64,000 nucleotides of DNA from NCBI RefSeq assembly GCF_015694735.1, contig NZ_JADQDP010000004.1, positions 670,784 to 734,783 on the forward strand. Reading direction: 5' to 3'. Under the pieces are notes generated by a model. That model was given only the letters and a program-made list of their open reading frames with translations, had not been told where the DNA came from and ran no database searches. The translations under genes were made by a program, and so were the position numbers. This DNA is from Hymenobacter properus (GTDB taxonomy: Bacteria > Bacteroidota > Bacteroidia > Cytophagales > Hymenobacteraceae). This document shows positions 25,313 through 34,203 of this stretch, piece after piece; the first letter of the stretch is position 1; every line of letters begins with the position of its first letter.

Positions 25313-25356
25313 CCCTCTCCCACCCCAACCCTTCCCAAAACCTAACCCGAAACCCT

Positions 25357-27021
25357 ATGGCCACTGGCTTTTTCAACGTCCCCCCTCCCGTCAACGAACC
25401 CGTTAAAGGCTACGCGCCCGGCTCCAAGGAGCGGCTCGAGCTGCAGCAGCAGCTCAAGAGCCTGCGCGGGCTGGAGCTTGATATCCCTATGTACATCGGC
25501 GGCCAGAAGGTGCGCACCGGCAAGCTGGAGCGCATTGCGCCGCCTCACGACCACCAGCGCACCATCGGCCACTTTCACATGGGCGATGCCAGCCACGTGA
25601 CGCTGGCCATCGATGCTGCCCTGGCCGCCCGCACCGCCTGGGCCGCGCTGCCCTGGGAGCACCGCGCCGCCGTGTTTCTCAAAGCCGCCGACCTGCTGGC
25701 TGGCCCCTACCGCGCCCGCATCAACGCGGCCACCATGCTGGGCCAGAGCAAGAACGCCTTCCAGGCCGAAATCGATGCCGCTTGCGAGCTGATTGATTTC
25801 TTCCGCTTCAACGTGTACTTCATGCAGGAAATCTACAAGCAGCAGCCCGAGAGCCTGCCCGGCATGTGGAACCGCTTGGAGCAACGCCCGCTGGAAGGCT
25901 TCGTGTTCGCCCTCACGCCCTTCAACTTCACCTCTATTGCCGGCAACCTGCCCTCCTCGGCGGCCATGATGGGCAACGTGGTGGTATGGAAACCCGCCAA
26001 CACCCAAATCTACTCGGCCCAGGTGCTGATGGAGCTGTTCAAGGAAGCCGGCGTGCCCGATGGCGTCATTAACCTAGTTTATGTAGACGGCCCCACGGCC
26101 GGCGACGTCATTTTCTCGCACCGCGACTTTGCCGGCATCCACTTCACCGGCTCCACCGGCGTGTTCAACGGCATCTGGAAAACCATCGGCCAGAACATTG
26201 CCAACTACAAGTCCTACCCCCGCATTGTGGGCGAAACCGGTGGCAAAGACTTCATCCTGGCCCACCGCTCGGCCCACGCCAAGGCGGTGGCCGTGGGCAT
26301 CTCGCGCGGTGCCTTCGAATACCAGGGCCAGAAATGTTCGGCCGCTTCGCGCGTGTACCTGCCCTCCAACCTGGCCGATGAAATCCTGGGCTATGTGAAG
26401 GAAGACCTCGCTTCGTTCAAGATGGGCGACGTAGAGGATTTTGGCAATTTCATCAACGCCGTGATTGACGAGAAGTCGTTCGACAAGCTTGCCAAGTACC
26501 TCGACGGTGCCAAAGCTGACCCCAACGCCGAAATCATTGCCGGCGGTGGCTACGACAAGTCGAAAGGTTACTTCATCGAGCCCACCGTCATTCGTGCCAC
26601 AGACCCCAAGTACGTGACCATGTGCGAGGAACTGTTCGGCCCCGTGGTAACGGTATTCGTGTACGACGCCGACAAATTCGAGGAAACCCTGGAACTGGTA
26701 GACAGCACTTCGCCCTACGCCCTCACCGGCGCCGTGTTCGCGCAAGACCGGTACGCCATCGACCTGGCCTCGAAGAAGCTGGTGCACGCCGCCGGCAACT
26801 TCTACATCAACGACAAGCCCACTGGCGCGGTGGTGGGCCAGCAGCCCTTCGGCGGCGCCCGCGCCTCCGGCACCAACGACAAGGCCGGCTCCATGCTGAA
26901 CCTGCTGCGTTGGGTGTCGCCCCGTGCCATCAAGGAAACCTTCGTGCCTGTCACCGATTACCGCTACCCCTTCCTCGGCTCCGAGCCGGCGGAGGATTTG
27001 AACCGCGACAAAGGTTTGTAA
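25357..27021 (+). CDS. pruA: L-glutamate gamma-semialdehyde dehydrogenase (P5C dehydrogenase)
   Basis: 554 residues from the ATG at 25357. It is an aldehyde dehydrogenase with catalytic Cys C327 in YQGQKCSAASR and the general base E293 in GETGGKD. The block PFNFTSIAGNLPSSAAMMGN holds the oxyanion region, and DKPTGAVVGQQPFGGARASGT the C-terminal substrate end typical of 1-pyrroline-5-carboxylate dehydrogenase group 1. It oxidises glutamate semialdehyde to glutamate with NAD in proline breakdown. The proline dehydrogenase domain of proteobacterial PutA is absent, so a separate enzyme is expected. It has its own promoter and terminator. Confidence 0.93.
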   Translation: MATGFFNVPPPVNEPVKGYAPGSKERLELQQQLKSLRGLELDIPMYIGGQKVRTGKLERIAPPHDHQRTIGHFHMGDASHVTLAIDAALAARTAWAALPWEHRAAVFLKAADLLAGPYRARINAATMLGQSKNAFQAEIDAACELIDFFRFNVYFMQEIYKQQPESLPGMWNRLEQRPLEGFVFALTPFNFTSIAGNLPSSAAMMGNVVVWKPANTQIYSAQVLMELFKEAGVPDGVINLVYVDGPTAGDVIFSHRDFAGIHFTGSTGVFNGIWKTIGQNIANYKSYPRIVGETGGKDFILAHRSAHAKAVAVGISRGAFEYQGQKCSAASRVYLPSNLADEILGYVKEDLASFKMGDVEDFGNFINAVIDEKSFDKLAKYLDGAKADPNAEIIAGGGYDKSKGYFIEPTVIRATDPKYVTMCEELFGPVVTVFVYDADKFEETLELVDSTSPYALTGAVFAQDRYAIDLASKKLVHAAGNFYINDKPTGAVVGQQPFGGARASGTNDKAGSMLNLLRWVSPRAIKETFVPVTDYRYPFLGSEPAEDLNRDKGL

Positions 27022-27023
27022 GC

Positions 27024-27058
27024 AAAAAGGCCCGCATCCTCCGATGCGGGCCTTTTTT
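27024..27058 (+). terminator. Terminator after pruA
   Basis: Perfect stem AAAAAGGCCCGCATC/GATGCGGGCCTTTTT, 4-base loop CTCC, six T. The A-run on the left would also let it act on leftward transcripts. Confidence 0.92.
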
Positions 27059-27150
27059 ATTCTTTGGCATCGGGGTGCATGCTCATCTGCGTCACGGCCG
27101 TGTCTTCGCACAGCCGAATGGCTCGGACCACACCGAATGCCTGAAGTGGT

Positions 27151-27555
27151 TCAAGCCGCCTCCGGCCCATCGCCCAGCTGCGACTGAATAGCCCGTATTT
27201 CGCCGCTGTCCAGCGGCTTGTGAATCAGCCCCGCTACCAACTCATACTCCTTCGACTTCTCCAAATCACTCAGTGCCAAAGACGAGGTGAGAATGTAGAT
27301 GGAGCAGCTACCACGCAATTCCTCCTCGTAGGGCGCCAGCGCGTCCAGAAATTGCCAGCCGTTCATCTCAGGCATGTTCAGGTCGAGAAAAACCACCTGG
27401 GGCACCTGGTTTTCCCTTGCTCGAATCAGCAGCTTGTCCAGGGCTTTTTTGGCCGACTGGAAGGTGCAGATGGTATTGGAAAAGCCCTCGGCGCGCAACA
27501 ACTGCTCGGTGAGGTAGATGGCGAGGTAGTCATCGTCAATGAGGTAGGTTTTCAT
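27151..27555 (-). CDS. Single-domain response regulator
   Basis: 134 residues forming only a receiver domain. Acidic pocket D7-D9 (LIDDDY), phospho-acceptor D58 (VVFLDLNMPEMNG), T90 (YILTSS) and K113 (LIHKPLD) are all present. There is no DNA-binding or enzymatic output domain, so it acts by protein contact or in a relay. It overlaps the 3' end of the kinase gene by 20 bases, which means coupled translation and almost certainly a cognate pair. Confidence 0.92.
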   Translation of the reverse strand: MKTYLIDDDYLAIYLTEQLLRAEGFSNTICTFQSAKKALDKLLIRARENQVPQVVFLDLNMPEMNGWQFLDALAPYEEELRGSCSIYILTSSLALSDLEKSKEYELVAGLIHKPLDSGEIRAIQSQLGDGPEAA

Positions 27556-28705
27556 CTGCTGCAGGCTTGAAGTGGATGGTAAATTCGGTGCCCACGTTCA
27601 CCTGGCTCCGAACCGAAATGTGCCCGCCCATGGCTTCTACGTGGGCCTTTACCAAAAACAGCCCGATGCCACGGCCCACAGCGGCGCTATGGAAACGGCG
27701 GTAAAGCTGAAAAACGTGCGGGCTCGCCTTCTCCAGGTCGAAACCCGAGCCGTTGTCGCGCACGGTAATGGTCAGGCTGCCATCAGGTACCTCACTTGCA
27801 GCCACATCAATCTGCAAGGGCCGCGCGTCAGAGCGGTACTTGATGGCGTTAGAAATCAGGTTGTAAAAGATGCTGTGGAAATATGCCCGGCTGCCCGCCA
27901 CCCGCAAGCCTTCCGTAATGGCGTTGTGCAAGTGGCCGCCGCAGGCTTGCAGTGCCTCTTGCAAGCCCTCCAACGCCAGCTGGCACACCGCTGCCAGTGC
28001 CACCGGCTCGGGCCGATACCCCGCCTGTGTGTCGCGCAGCGAAAGAATGTCGTTGACATCCGTCATCACTTGGTCCAGCTGCTGCAAGCTGGTGCGCAGG
28101 TGCTGCACCGAAGTATCATACGCTTCGGAGTCTTTATCGAGCCGCGTCAGCAAATCCGTAAAGCCCAACGCATTGGCCAGCGGAGCTCGCAGGTTGTGCG
28201 ACACGATGTAAGCAAATTGCTGCAAATCGGAATTTTGCTGCATGAGCCGCTCCGTCAGCAAGCGTTGCTGCTCTTCGGCGTGCTTTTCCTTGGTCAGGTC
28301 GTGCACCACACCCACCAGCTGGGAGCAGCGGCCGGCTTCGTCGAACACGGGCGCCACGCTCACTTCACCCGTCACGCGGCCCGTGGGGTAATCAGAAACC
28401 TCTTGCCACACCACTCGCTCCCGGGTAGTGGCAGCCTCCTGGTATTTCGTCAGCACCAGGCTGAGGGATGGCTCGGGAATGACTTCACGCACCTCCCGGC
28501 CCACTACTTTATCTACCGGCACACCGGTGGCTTTCTCAAACGCTTTATTGGCGAAAATGAAGCGGTACCGACCATCCGGTTCTACGCTCAGCACAAACGT
28601 TACGTCGGCAATCGTATTGAAGATAACAGACAACTGATGCTCCCGCTTCGCTAGGTCCGCGTACGTCAACGTCGATTCAGGAGCAGGTTTGGCGCTTGGC
28701 GGCAT
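27536..28705 (-). CDS. PAS-domain sensor histidine kinase
   Basis: 389 residues, no membrane segment, so cytoplasmic. One PAS domain covers about residues 22-145 (ADVTFVLSVEPDGRYRFIFA ... GVVHDLTKEK). A short coiled coil leads to the H-box AYIVSHNLRAPLAN (HisKA-type), then N-box NLISNAIKYRS, G1 DNGSGFDL and G2 GRGIGLFLVK. The H-box with NLRAP rather than ELRTP belongs to the phytochrome-like kinase group, whose partners are often single-domain regulators; this agrees with the overlapping receiver gene. The signal is unknown; no chromophore cysteine or haem motif is evident in the PAS domain. Confidence 0.92.
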   Translation of the reverse strand: MPPSAKPAPESTLTYADLAKREHQLSVIFNTIADVTFVLSVEPDGRYRFIFANKAFEKATGVPVDKVVGREVREVIPEPSLSLVLTKYQEAATTRERVVWQEVSDYPTGRVTGEVSVAPVFDEAGRCSQLVGVVHDLTKEKHAEEQQRLLTERLMQQNSDLQQFAYIVSHNLRAPLANALGFTDLLTRLDKDSEAYDTSVQHLRTSLQQLDQVMTDVNDILSLRDTQAGYRPEPVALAAVCQLALEGLQEALQACGGHLHNAITEGLRVAGSRAYFHSIFYNLISNAIKYRSDARPLQIDVAASEVPDGSLTITVRDNGSGFDLEKASPHVFQLYRRFHSAAVGRGIGLFLVKAHVEAMGGHISVRSQVNVGTEFTIHFKPAADENLPH

Positions 28706-29031
28706 GGGATGGTATTGTTATACAAAGTCGCAGCGCGAAAGCTGCCGAAACGGTATTGTTAAGTTAATCTACGGAATAAATTCTACTTAACCTCAACAAA
28801 TCACAGCGCTGCATACAGGTTCAATTCTCCAACATAGCATCCGATTTAGATTACGTCGGGCTACTCATTCATCGTTGCCACGCTTTGCACATTGAGTACG
28901 TAGTAGATGGTCGAGCTTGCCTTGCTCTGGTCGCGGCTTACTGTTTCGCCCCAACATTGCGCCCCAACCCCGTGGGCGCTACCTTTGCCCTTCAGCGCCC
29001 GTGAGGCCTGTTTGCTATATAATTGACTCCT
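28706..29031. other. Divergent control region between the histidine kinase and the nuo operon
   Basis: 326 bases without a gene. Near the kinase side a 10-base direct repeat GGTATTGTTA occurs at 28711 and 28752, and an inverted pair TTAAGT/ACTTAA at about 28760-28792. These could be regulatory sites for the kinase gene. On the right is the nuo promoter (28957-28987). No repeat element of either palindrome class is present. Confidence 0.5.
28957..28987 (+). promoter_or_regulatory. Promoter of the nuo operon
   Basis: TTG at 28957-28959, 20 bases, TACCTTTG at 28980-28987, 44 bases before nuoA. Consensus match. Confidence 0.75.
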
Positions 29032-29493
29032 ATGTACCTAGCCCTGCCGGCTGCCAATTATCAGCCTTCCGACTATCTCCCCATTGTCATTCAGTTCGGC
29101 CTGGCGCTGGCTTTTGTGGCCTTCGCCATGATTGTTTCGCACCTACTGGGCCCCAAGCGCACCAGCCAGGTCAAGAACGAGTCGTTCGAGTGCGGCATCG
29201 AGTCCGTGGGCAATGCCCGCACCCCCATTTCGGTGAAGTACTTCCTCACGGCCATCGTGTTTGTGCTGTTCGACGTAGAGGTTATTTTCATGTACCCGTG
29301 GGCCGTGAACTTCCGCGCCCTGGGCCGCGCCGGTTTCATCGAGATGCTGGTGTTTATGGCCCTGCTGCTGGCCGGCTTCTTCTACATCATCAAAAAGGGC
29401 ATTCTGCGCTGGAACGAAGAGCCTTCGCGGCAAACTTTCGCCGCCGCGCCGATGTTGGAAAACCGGCCCGCCCAAGTAGCGAAGGCCGCGTAA
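29032..29493 (+). CDS. nuoA: NADH-quinone oxidoreductase subunit A
   Basis: 153 residues from the ATG at 29032, three membrane helices. Conserved loop KNESFECGIES and the acidic patch FDVEVIFMYPWAV are the hallmarks of subunit A (ND3), at the quinone-site junction of complex I. The C-terminal tail is about 25 residues longer than the common form. First gene of a ten-gene nuo run. Confidence 0.93.
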   Translation: MYLALPAANYQPSDYLPIVIQFGLALAFVAFAMIVSHLLGPKRTSQVKNESFECGIESVGNARTPISVKYFLTAIVFVLFDVEVIFMYPWAVNFRALGRAGFIEMLVFMALLLAGFFYIIKKGILRWNEEPSRQTFAAAPMLENRPAQVAKAA

Positions 29494-29498
29494 TTCTT

Positions 29499-29571
29499 AG
29501 TGATTAGTGGTTAATGGTTAGCGTTTAATACGGCCATCAACTCACCACTAATCACTATCCGCTAACCACTG
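29499..29571. repeat. Low-complexity inverted repeat (class 2) between nuoA and nuoB
   Basis: Left arm 29499-29523 made of GATTAGTGGTTAATGGTTAG-like units; right arm 29544-29571. Twelve bases AGTGATTAGTGG pair with CCACTAATCACT and GGTTAGCG pairs with CGCTAACC, in rearranged order. Confidence 0.8.
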
Positions 29572-29581
29572 ACGACTTATC

Positions 29582-30139
29582 ATGGCTGATAATAGAGTTC
29601 CTGAGATTAAAACGGTCGAGGCGCCCGAGGGCATTGAGGGCGCCGGCTTTTTTGCTACTTCGCTGGAGAAGGTAGTGGGCATTGCCCGAGCCAACTCGCT
29701 CTGGCCCCTGCCCTTCGCCACGTCCTGCTGTGGCATCGAGTTTATGGCCACCATGGGCTCGCACTACGACATTTCGCGCTTTGGTTCCGAGCGCCCGAGC
29801 TTCTCGCCCCGCCAGGCCGACTTGCTGATGGTGATGGGTACCATTGCCAAGAAAATGGCACCCATCGTAAAGCAGGTGTACGAGCAGATGGCCGAGCCCC
29901 GCTGGGTGCTGGCCATGGGCGCCTGCGCCTGCTCGGGCGGCATTTTCGATTCCTACTCGGTGCTGCAGGGCATCGACCGCATCATCCCGGTCGACGTGTA
30001 CGTGCCCGGCTGCCCACCCCGCCCCGAGCAGGTGCTCGACGGCTTGCTCCGCGTGCAGGACCTGGCCAAAAACGAATCCTTCCGCCGCCGCAACGCGCCT
30101 GAGTATCAGGCCCTGCTGGCGTCTTACAACATCAAGTAA
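29582..30139 (+). CDS. nuoB: NADH-quinone oxidoreductase subunit B
   Basis: 185 residues. The [4Fe-4S] N2 cluster ligands are the tandem cysteines in FATSCCGIEF, the cysteine of AMGACACSGG and that of YVPGCPPRPE. It sits at the end of the peripheral arm and passes electrons to quinone. The family length is normal. Confidence 0.95.
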   Translation: MADNRVPEIKTVEAPEGIEGAGFFATSLEKVVGIARANSLWPLPFATSCCGIEFMATMGSHYDISRFGSERPSFSPRQADLLMVMGTIAKKMAPIVKQVYEQMAEPRWVLAMGACACSGGIFDSYSVLQGIDRIIPVDVYVPGCPPRPEQVLDGLLRVQDLAKNESFRRRNAPEYQALLASYNIK

Positions 30140-30143
30140 TTGA

Positions 30144-30222
30144 CTGGTTTTCGGTTGGTTGTTTTTGATTTTTGGACACTTGCGTGACCATCCGGAAACA
30201 ACCAACCAGAACCGAAACCCAG
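30144..30222. repeat. Low-complexity inverted repeat (class 2) between nuoB and nuoC
   Basis: Left arm 30144-30164, right arm 30196-30222. The arms are complementary except that the right arm has one additional six-base unit (AACCAG). It fills the gap between the two genes and ends just before the nuoC ATG. Confidence 0.85.
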
Positions 30223-30227
30223 AATAC

Positions 30228-30788
30228 ATGTCCCCTCAGGAATCCGCTGCTGCTCCCGAAGCACCCGTTGCCGAAGACCCGATAAAGGCCCAAAACGCGA
30301 AAGTGCTGGCGCTGCTGCACCGCCTCTTTGGCGAGGCCACCTTTACCGATGTGCACGAGCCCCACGGCCTGCTGACGGTGACCACTACGCGGGAGAAAAT
30401 CCACGACATCATTGCCGGCCTGCAGCAGGACCAGGAAATCAAGTTTCATTTCCTGACCACTATGTGCGGCATCAACTACCCGGAGAACGAGGGCCAGGAG
30501 TTGGGCATGATTTACCACCTGCATAGCCTGACGCAGAACATCCGCTTGCGGATTAAAATTTTCTTCCCCATCGCCGACCCGGTGGTGCCGACGCTGACCG
30601 ACCTCTACAACACCGCCAACTGGATGGAGCGCGAGGCCTACGATTTCTTCGGCATCATCTTCACCGGCCACCCCAATCTCATTCGCATCCTCAACGTGGA
30701 GGACATGGACTACCACCCGATGCGCCGCGAATACCCGGTGGAAGACGGTACCCGCGAAGACAAAACCGACCTGTTTTTCGGCCGCTAG
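30228..30788 (+). CDS. nuoC: NADH-quinone oxidoreductase subunit C
   Basis: 186 residues from the ATG at 30228; an earlier frame opening would run through the inverted repeat. The 30-kDa subunit signature reads ADPVVPTLTDLYNTANWMER followed by EAYDFFGIIFTGHPNLIRIL. The first 20 residues (SPQESAAAPEAPVAEDP) are low-complexity. Not fused to NuoD, unlike some proteobacteria. Confidence 0.93.
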   Translation: MSPQESAAAPEAPVAEDPIKAQNAKVLALLHRLFGEATFTDVHEPHGLLTVTTTREKIHDIIAGLQQDQEIKFHFLTTMCGINYPENEGQELGMIYHLHSLTQNIRLRIKIFFPIADPVVPTLTDLYNTANWMEREAYDFFGIIFTGHPNLIRILNVEDMDYHPMRREYPVEDGTREDKTDLFFGR

Positions 30789-30808
30789 GCCTTTTGTCAT
30801 GCGCCCAT

Positions 30809-30920
30809 CTGTCATCCTGAGCTTGCGAAGGACCTTATGACGACAGCACGGCGCAGTATTTAACTAATTACTGTAACTCGTTCCAGCTTGATAAGGTCCT
30901 TCGCAAGCTCAGGATGACAG
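30809..30920. repeat. REPIN-like palindrome P2 between nuoC and nuoD
   Basis: Arms 30809-30838 and 30891-30920, 30 bases each and exactly complementary. Subtype TCCT/AGGA with the inner loop TT (GAGCTTGCGA). A copy of the GTCAT motif without arm also occurs at 30796. Confidence 0.93.
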
Positions 30921-30945
30921 ACGACAAATACGACAAGAATTAAAA

Positions 30946-32208
30946 ATGGCAGTAAACGACACGCTGGAAGGCACCCACAAGATTCAGGAAGAGGCCGCCG
31001 CCCAGCGCCCCGGCCAGCTCATGCCCATCCTCAACGACTTCAGCCAGGAGCTGACGACGCTGAACCTGGGCCCCACGCACCCCGCCACGCACGGCATTTT
31101 CCAGAACATCCTGCAAATGGATGGCGAGCGAATTGTGTCGGGCGTGCCCACCATCGGCTACATCCACCGCGCCTTCGAGAAGCTGGCCGAGCGCAAGCCG
31201 TTCTATCAGATTACCACCCTCACCGACCGGATGAACTACTGTTCGTCGCCCATCAACAATCTGGGCTGGCACATGACGGTGGAGAAGCTGCTCGGCGTGA
31301 CCGTACCGAAGCGCGCGCAGTACATCCGGGTGATTATGATGGAGTTGGCCCGCATTGCCGACCACCTCATCTGCAACTCGATTCTGGGTGTGGACACCGG
31401 CGCTTTCACGGGCTTCCTCTACGTGTTCCAGGAGCGCGAGAAGATTTACGAAATCTACGAGGAGGTGTGCGGCGCCCGCCTCACCACCAACATGGGCCGC
31501 GTAGGCGGCATGGAGCGCGACCTCTCGCCCGTGGCCCTGCAAAAGCTGCGCGACTGGCTGAAAAGCTTCCCGGCGGTGATGAAGGAGTTTGAATCCATGT
31601 TCACCCGCAACCGCATTTTCATGGACCGCGTGGTGAACGTGGGCCCGATTTCGGCGGAAAAGGCTTTGAGCTACGGCTTTACTGGTCCCAACCTGCGGGC
31701 TGCCGGCGTCGACTACGACGTGCGCGTGATGAACCCGTATTCGAGCTACGAGGACTTCGAGTTTGACATTCCGGTGGGCACCAACGGCGACACCTACGAC
31801 CGGTTCCTGGTGCGCAATGAGGAAATCTGGCAGAGCCTGCGCATCATCAACCAGGCCCTCGACAACCTGCCCGACGGCCCATACCACGCCGACGCCCCCC
31901 ACTACTACCTGCCTACCAAGCCCGAAGTGTACAAGAACATGGAGGCGCTGATTTATCACTTCAAAATCGTGATGGGCGAAATTGATGCGCCCGTGGGCGA
32001 GGTGTACCACTCAGTGGAAGGCGGCAACGGCGAGCTAGGTTTCTATCTGATTTCGGACGGAGGCCGCACGCCTTACCGCCTGCACTTCCGCCGGCCCTGC
32101 TTCATCTATTATCAGGCTTACCCCGAGATGGCCGTGGGCACGACGCTGTCGGACGCCATTGTCATTCTCTCGTCCATGAACGTCATCGCCGGCGAGCTGG
32201 ACGCTTAG
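30946..32208 (+). CDS. nuoD: NADH-quinone oxidoreductase subunit D
   Basis: 420 residues. Quinone-site residues of the 49-kDa subunit are present in LGPTHPATHGIF and in YIHRAFEKLAE. Later family blocks are CSSPINNLGW, MNPYSSYEDFEFDIP and the C-terminal end at GELDA. With NuoB it forms the quinone-reducing site. The N-terminal 30 residues are longer than in E. coli. Confidence 0.95.
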   Translation: MAVNDTLEGTHKIQEEAAAQRPGQLMPILNDFSQELTTLNLGPTHPATHGIFQNILQMDGERIVSGVPTIGYIHRAFEKLAERKPFYQITTLTDRMNYCSSPINNLGWHMTVEKLLGVTVPKRAQYIRVIMMELARIADHLICNSILGVDTGAFTGFLYVFQEREKIYEIYEEVCGARLTTNMGRVGGMERDLSPVALQKLRDWLKSFPAVMKEFESMFTRNRIFMDRVVNVGPISAEKALSYGFTGPNLRAAGVDYDVRVMNPYSSYEDFEFDIPVGTNGDTYDRFLVRNEEIWQSLRIINQALDNLPDGPYHADAPHYYLPTKPEVYKNMEALIYHFKIVMGEIDAPVGEVYHSVEGGNGELGFYLISDGGRTPYRLHFRRPCFIYYQAYPEMAVGTTLSDAIVILSSMNVIAGELDA

Positions 32209-32229
32209 TTTTTGTTGAAATTGACTGCT

Positions 32230-32805
32230 ATGGAGCCGACCACCGCGCCCACCAAACCGCAATTCTCCCCTGCTGCCCAGGCGGAAATCAAGCGCCTGCT
32301 CACGCACTATCCGGAAGACCGGAGCAAGTCGGCCCTGCTGCCGATTCTGCACATCGCGCAAGCCGAGTTCGGCGGCTGGGTGAGCCCCGAGGTGCAGGAC
32401 CTGGTTGCTGAAACGCTGAACATCAAGCCGATTGAGGTGTACGAGGTAGCCACGTTCTACACCCAGTACAACCTGAAGCCGGTAGGCAAGCACGTGCTGG
32501 AAATCTGCCGCACGGGCCCCTGCATGCTGCGTGGCTCCGACGAGTTGACTGAGCACCTGGAGCGCATCACCGGCGCCAAAGTGGGCGGCACCTCGCCCGA
32601 CGGTACCTTCACATTGAAAGAAGTTGAGTGCCTGGCCGCCTGCGGCTTTGCCCCCATCGTGCAGGTGCGCGAGAAATACTACGAGCAGCTCGACACCCCC
32701 GAAGCGGTGGACGCCATGCTGAACGAATTGAAGAGCCTGTTGCACCGCCCCATTCTGCCTTGGGAGGAAAACAGCACTTTGCCGAACTCGCTGAAGAATT
32801 ACTAA
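32230..32805 (+). CDS. nuoE: NADH-quinone oxidoreductase subunit E
   Basis: 191 residues from the ATG at 32230. It is a thioredoxin-like [2Fe-2S] protein with ligands in CRTGPCMLRG and CLAACGFAP. It holds cluster N1a next to the FMN site in NuoF. Starts 21 bases after nuoD. Confidence 0.93.
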   Translation: MEPTTAPTKPQFSPAAQAEIKRLLTHYPEDRSKSALLPILHIAQAEFGGWVSPEVQDLVAETLNIKPIEVYEVATFYTQYNLKPVGKHVLEICRTGPCMLRGSDELTEHLERITGAKVGGTSPDGTFTLKEVECLAACGFAPIVQVREKYYEQLDTPEAVDAMLNELKSLLHRPILPWEENSTLPNSLKNY

Positions 32806-32835
32806 AAGCTGGCCATCAGCACAACGCTTACCACT

Positions 32836-34176
32836 ATGGGCCGCAAGCTATTAACTGAACATATCGACGTCGAGGGCATCAACACCTTCGAAGTGTACCG
32901 CAAGCACGGCGGCTACCGCTCCGTGGAAAAGGCGCTCAAAACCATGACGCCCGACGAAGTGGTAGAAGAAGTAAAGAAGTCGGGCCTGCGCGGCCGCGGC
33001 GGCGCGGGTTTTCCCACGGGCATGAAGTGGAGCTTCCTGGCCAAGCCTGAGGGCGTGCCGCGCTACCTCGTGTGCAACGCCGACGAATCGGAGCCCGGCA
33101 CCTTCAAGGACCGGCACCTGATGTCGCGCCTGCCCCACCTGCTCATCGAGGGCATGATTACGGGTAGCTACGCCCTGGGCGCGCGCACCAGCTACATCTA
33201 CATCCGCGGCGAGTTGTTGTACGTGCTGCGCATTTTGGAAAAAGCAATTGCCGAAGCCTACGCCGCCGGTTTTCTGGGCGAGAACATCCTCGGCTCGGGC
33301 TACTCCCTGGATTTGCACGTGCACCCCGGCGCCGGCGCCTACATCTGCGGCGAGGAAACCGCGCTGCTGGAGTCGCTGGAAGGCAAGCGCGGCAACCCGC
33401 GCAACAAGCCGCCGTTCCCAGCCGTGCAGGGCCTCTACGCCCGCCCCACGGTGGTGAATAACGTAGAAACCATCGCAGCCGTGGTGCCCATCATCAACGA
33501 GGGTGGCGACGAGTACGCCAAGCTCGGTGTGGGCAAGAGCACCGGCACCAAGCTGATTTCGGCTTGCGGCCACCTAAATAAGCCAGGCATCTACGAAATC
33601 GAGTTGGGGGTTCCCGTTGAGGAATTTATCTACTCCGACGAGTACTGCGGCGGCATTTGGAAAGGGCGTGACCTCAAGGCCGTAGTGGCTGGTGGTTCGT
33701 CGGTGCCGATTCTGCCGAAAGAACTGATTCTGAAAACCGCGGCCGGTGAAAACCGCCTGATGACGTACGAGTCGCTGAGCGACGGCGGCTTCGTGACGGG
33801 TACCATGCTCGGTTCCGGTGGTTTCATTGCGATGGACGAAACGACGTGCATCGTGAAGAACACCTGGAACTTCTCGCGCTTCTACCATCACGAAAGCTGC
33901 GGGCAGTGCTCGCCCTGCCGCGAGGGCACCGGCTGGCTGGAGAAGGTGTTGCACCGTTTGGAGCACGGCCACGGCTCGATGCACGACATCGACCTGCTGG
34001 TGAGCGTAGCCAAGCAGATTGAGGGCAACACCATCTGCCCGCTGGGCGAAGCGGCCGCTTGGCCGGTAGCCGCCGCCGTGCGCCACTTCCGTCACGAGTT
34101 TGAGTGGCACGTGACCAACCCCAAAGAAGCTACGGCTCCCGGCGCGGCCTACCGCGGCACGGCCGTGCTGGCTTAA
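32836..34176 (+). CDS. nuoF: NADH-quinone oxidoreductase subunit F
   Basis: 446 residues. NADH/FMN-binding blocks are GLRGRGGAGFPTGMKW and GAGAYICGEETALLESLEG. N3 cluster ligands are the cysteines of ESCGQCSPCREGTGW and the distal one in NTICPLGEAAAWP. This subunit takes the hydride from NADH. Length and order are standard. Confidence 0.95.
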   Translation: MGRKLLTEHIDVEGINTFEVYRKHGGYRSVEKALKTMTPDEVVEEVKKSGLRGRGGAGFPTGMKWSFLAKPEGVPRYLVCNADESEPGTFKDRHLMSRLPHLLIEGMITGSYALGARTSYIYIRGELLYVLRILEKAIAEAYAAGFLGENILGSGYSLDLHVHPGAGAYICGEETALLESLEGKRGNPRNKPPFPAVQGLYARPTVVNNVETIAAVVPIINEGGDEYAKLGVGKSTGTKLISACGHLNKPGIYEIELGVPVEEFIYSDEYCGGIWKGRDLKAVVAGGSSVPILPKELILKTAAGENRLMTYESLSDGGFVTGTMLGSGGFIAMDETTCIVKNTWNFSRFYHHESCGQCSPCREGTGWLEKVLHRLEHGHGSMHDIDLLVSVAKQIEGNTICPLGEAAAWPVAAAVRHFRHEFEWHVTNPKEATAPGAAYRGTAVLA

Positions 34177-34203
34177 TATCCTTGACGATTATCCTCCCAT
34201 ACA

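Noticed and set aside
29499..30222. Target-site duplications or insertion sequence ends at the class 2 repeats
   Set aside because: No transposase, no flanking short direct repeats, and arms differ completely between loci.
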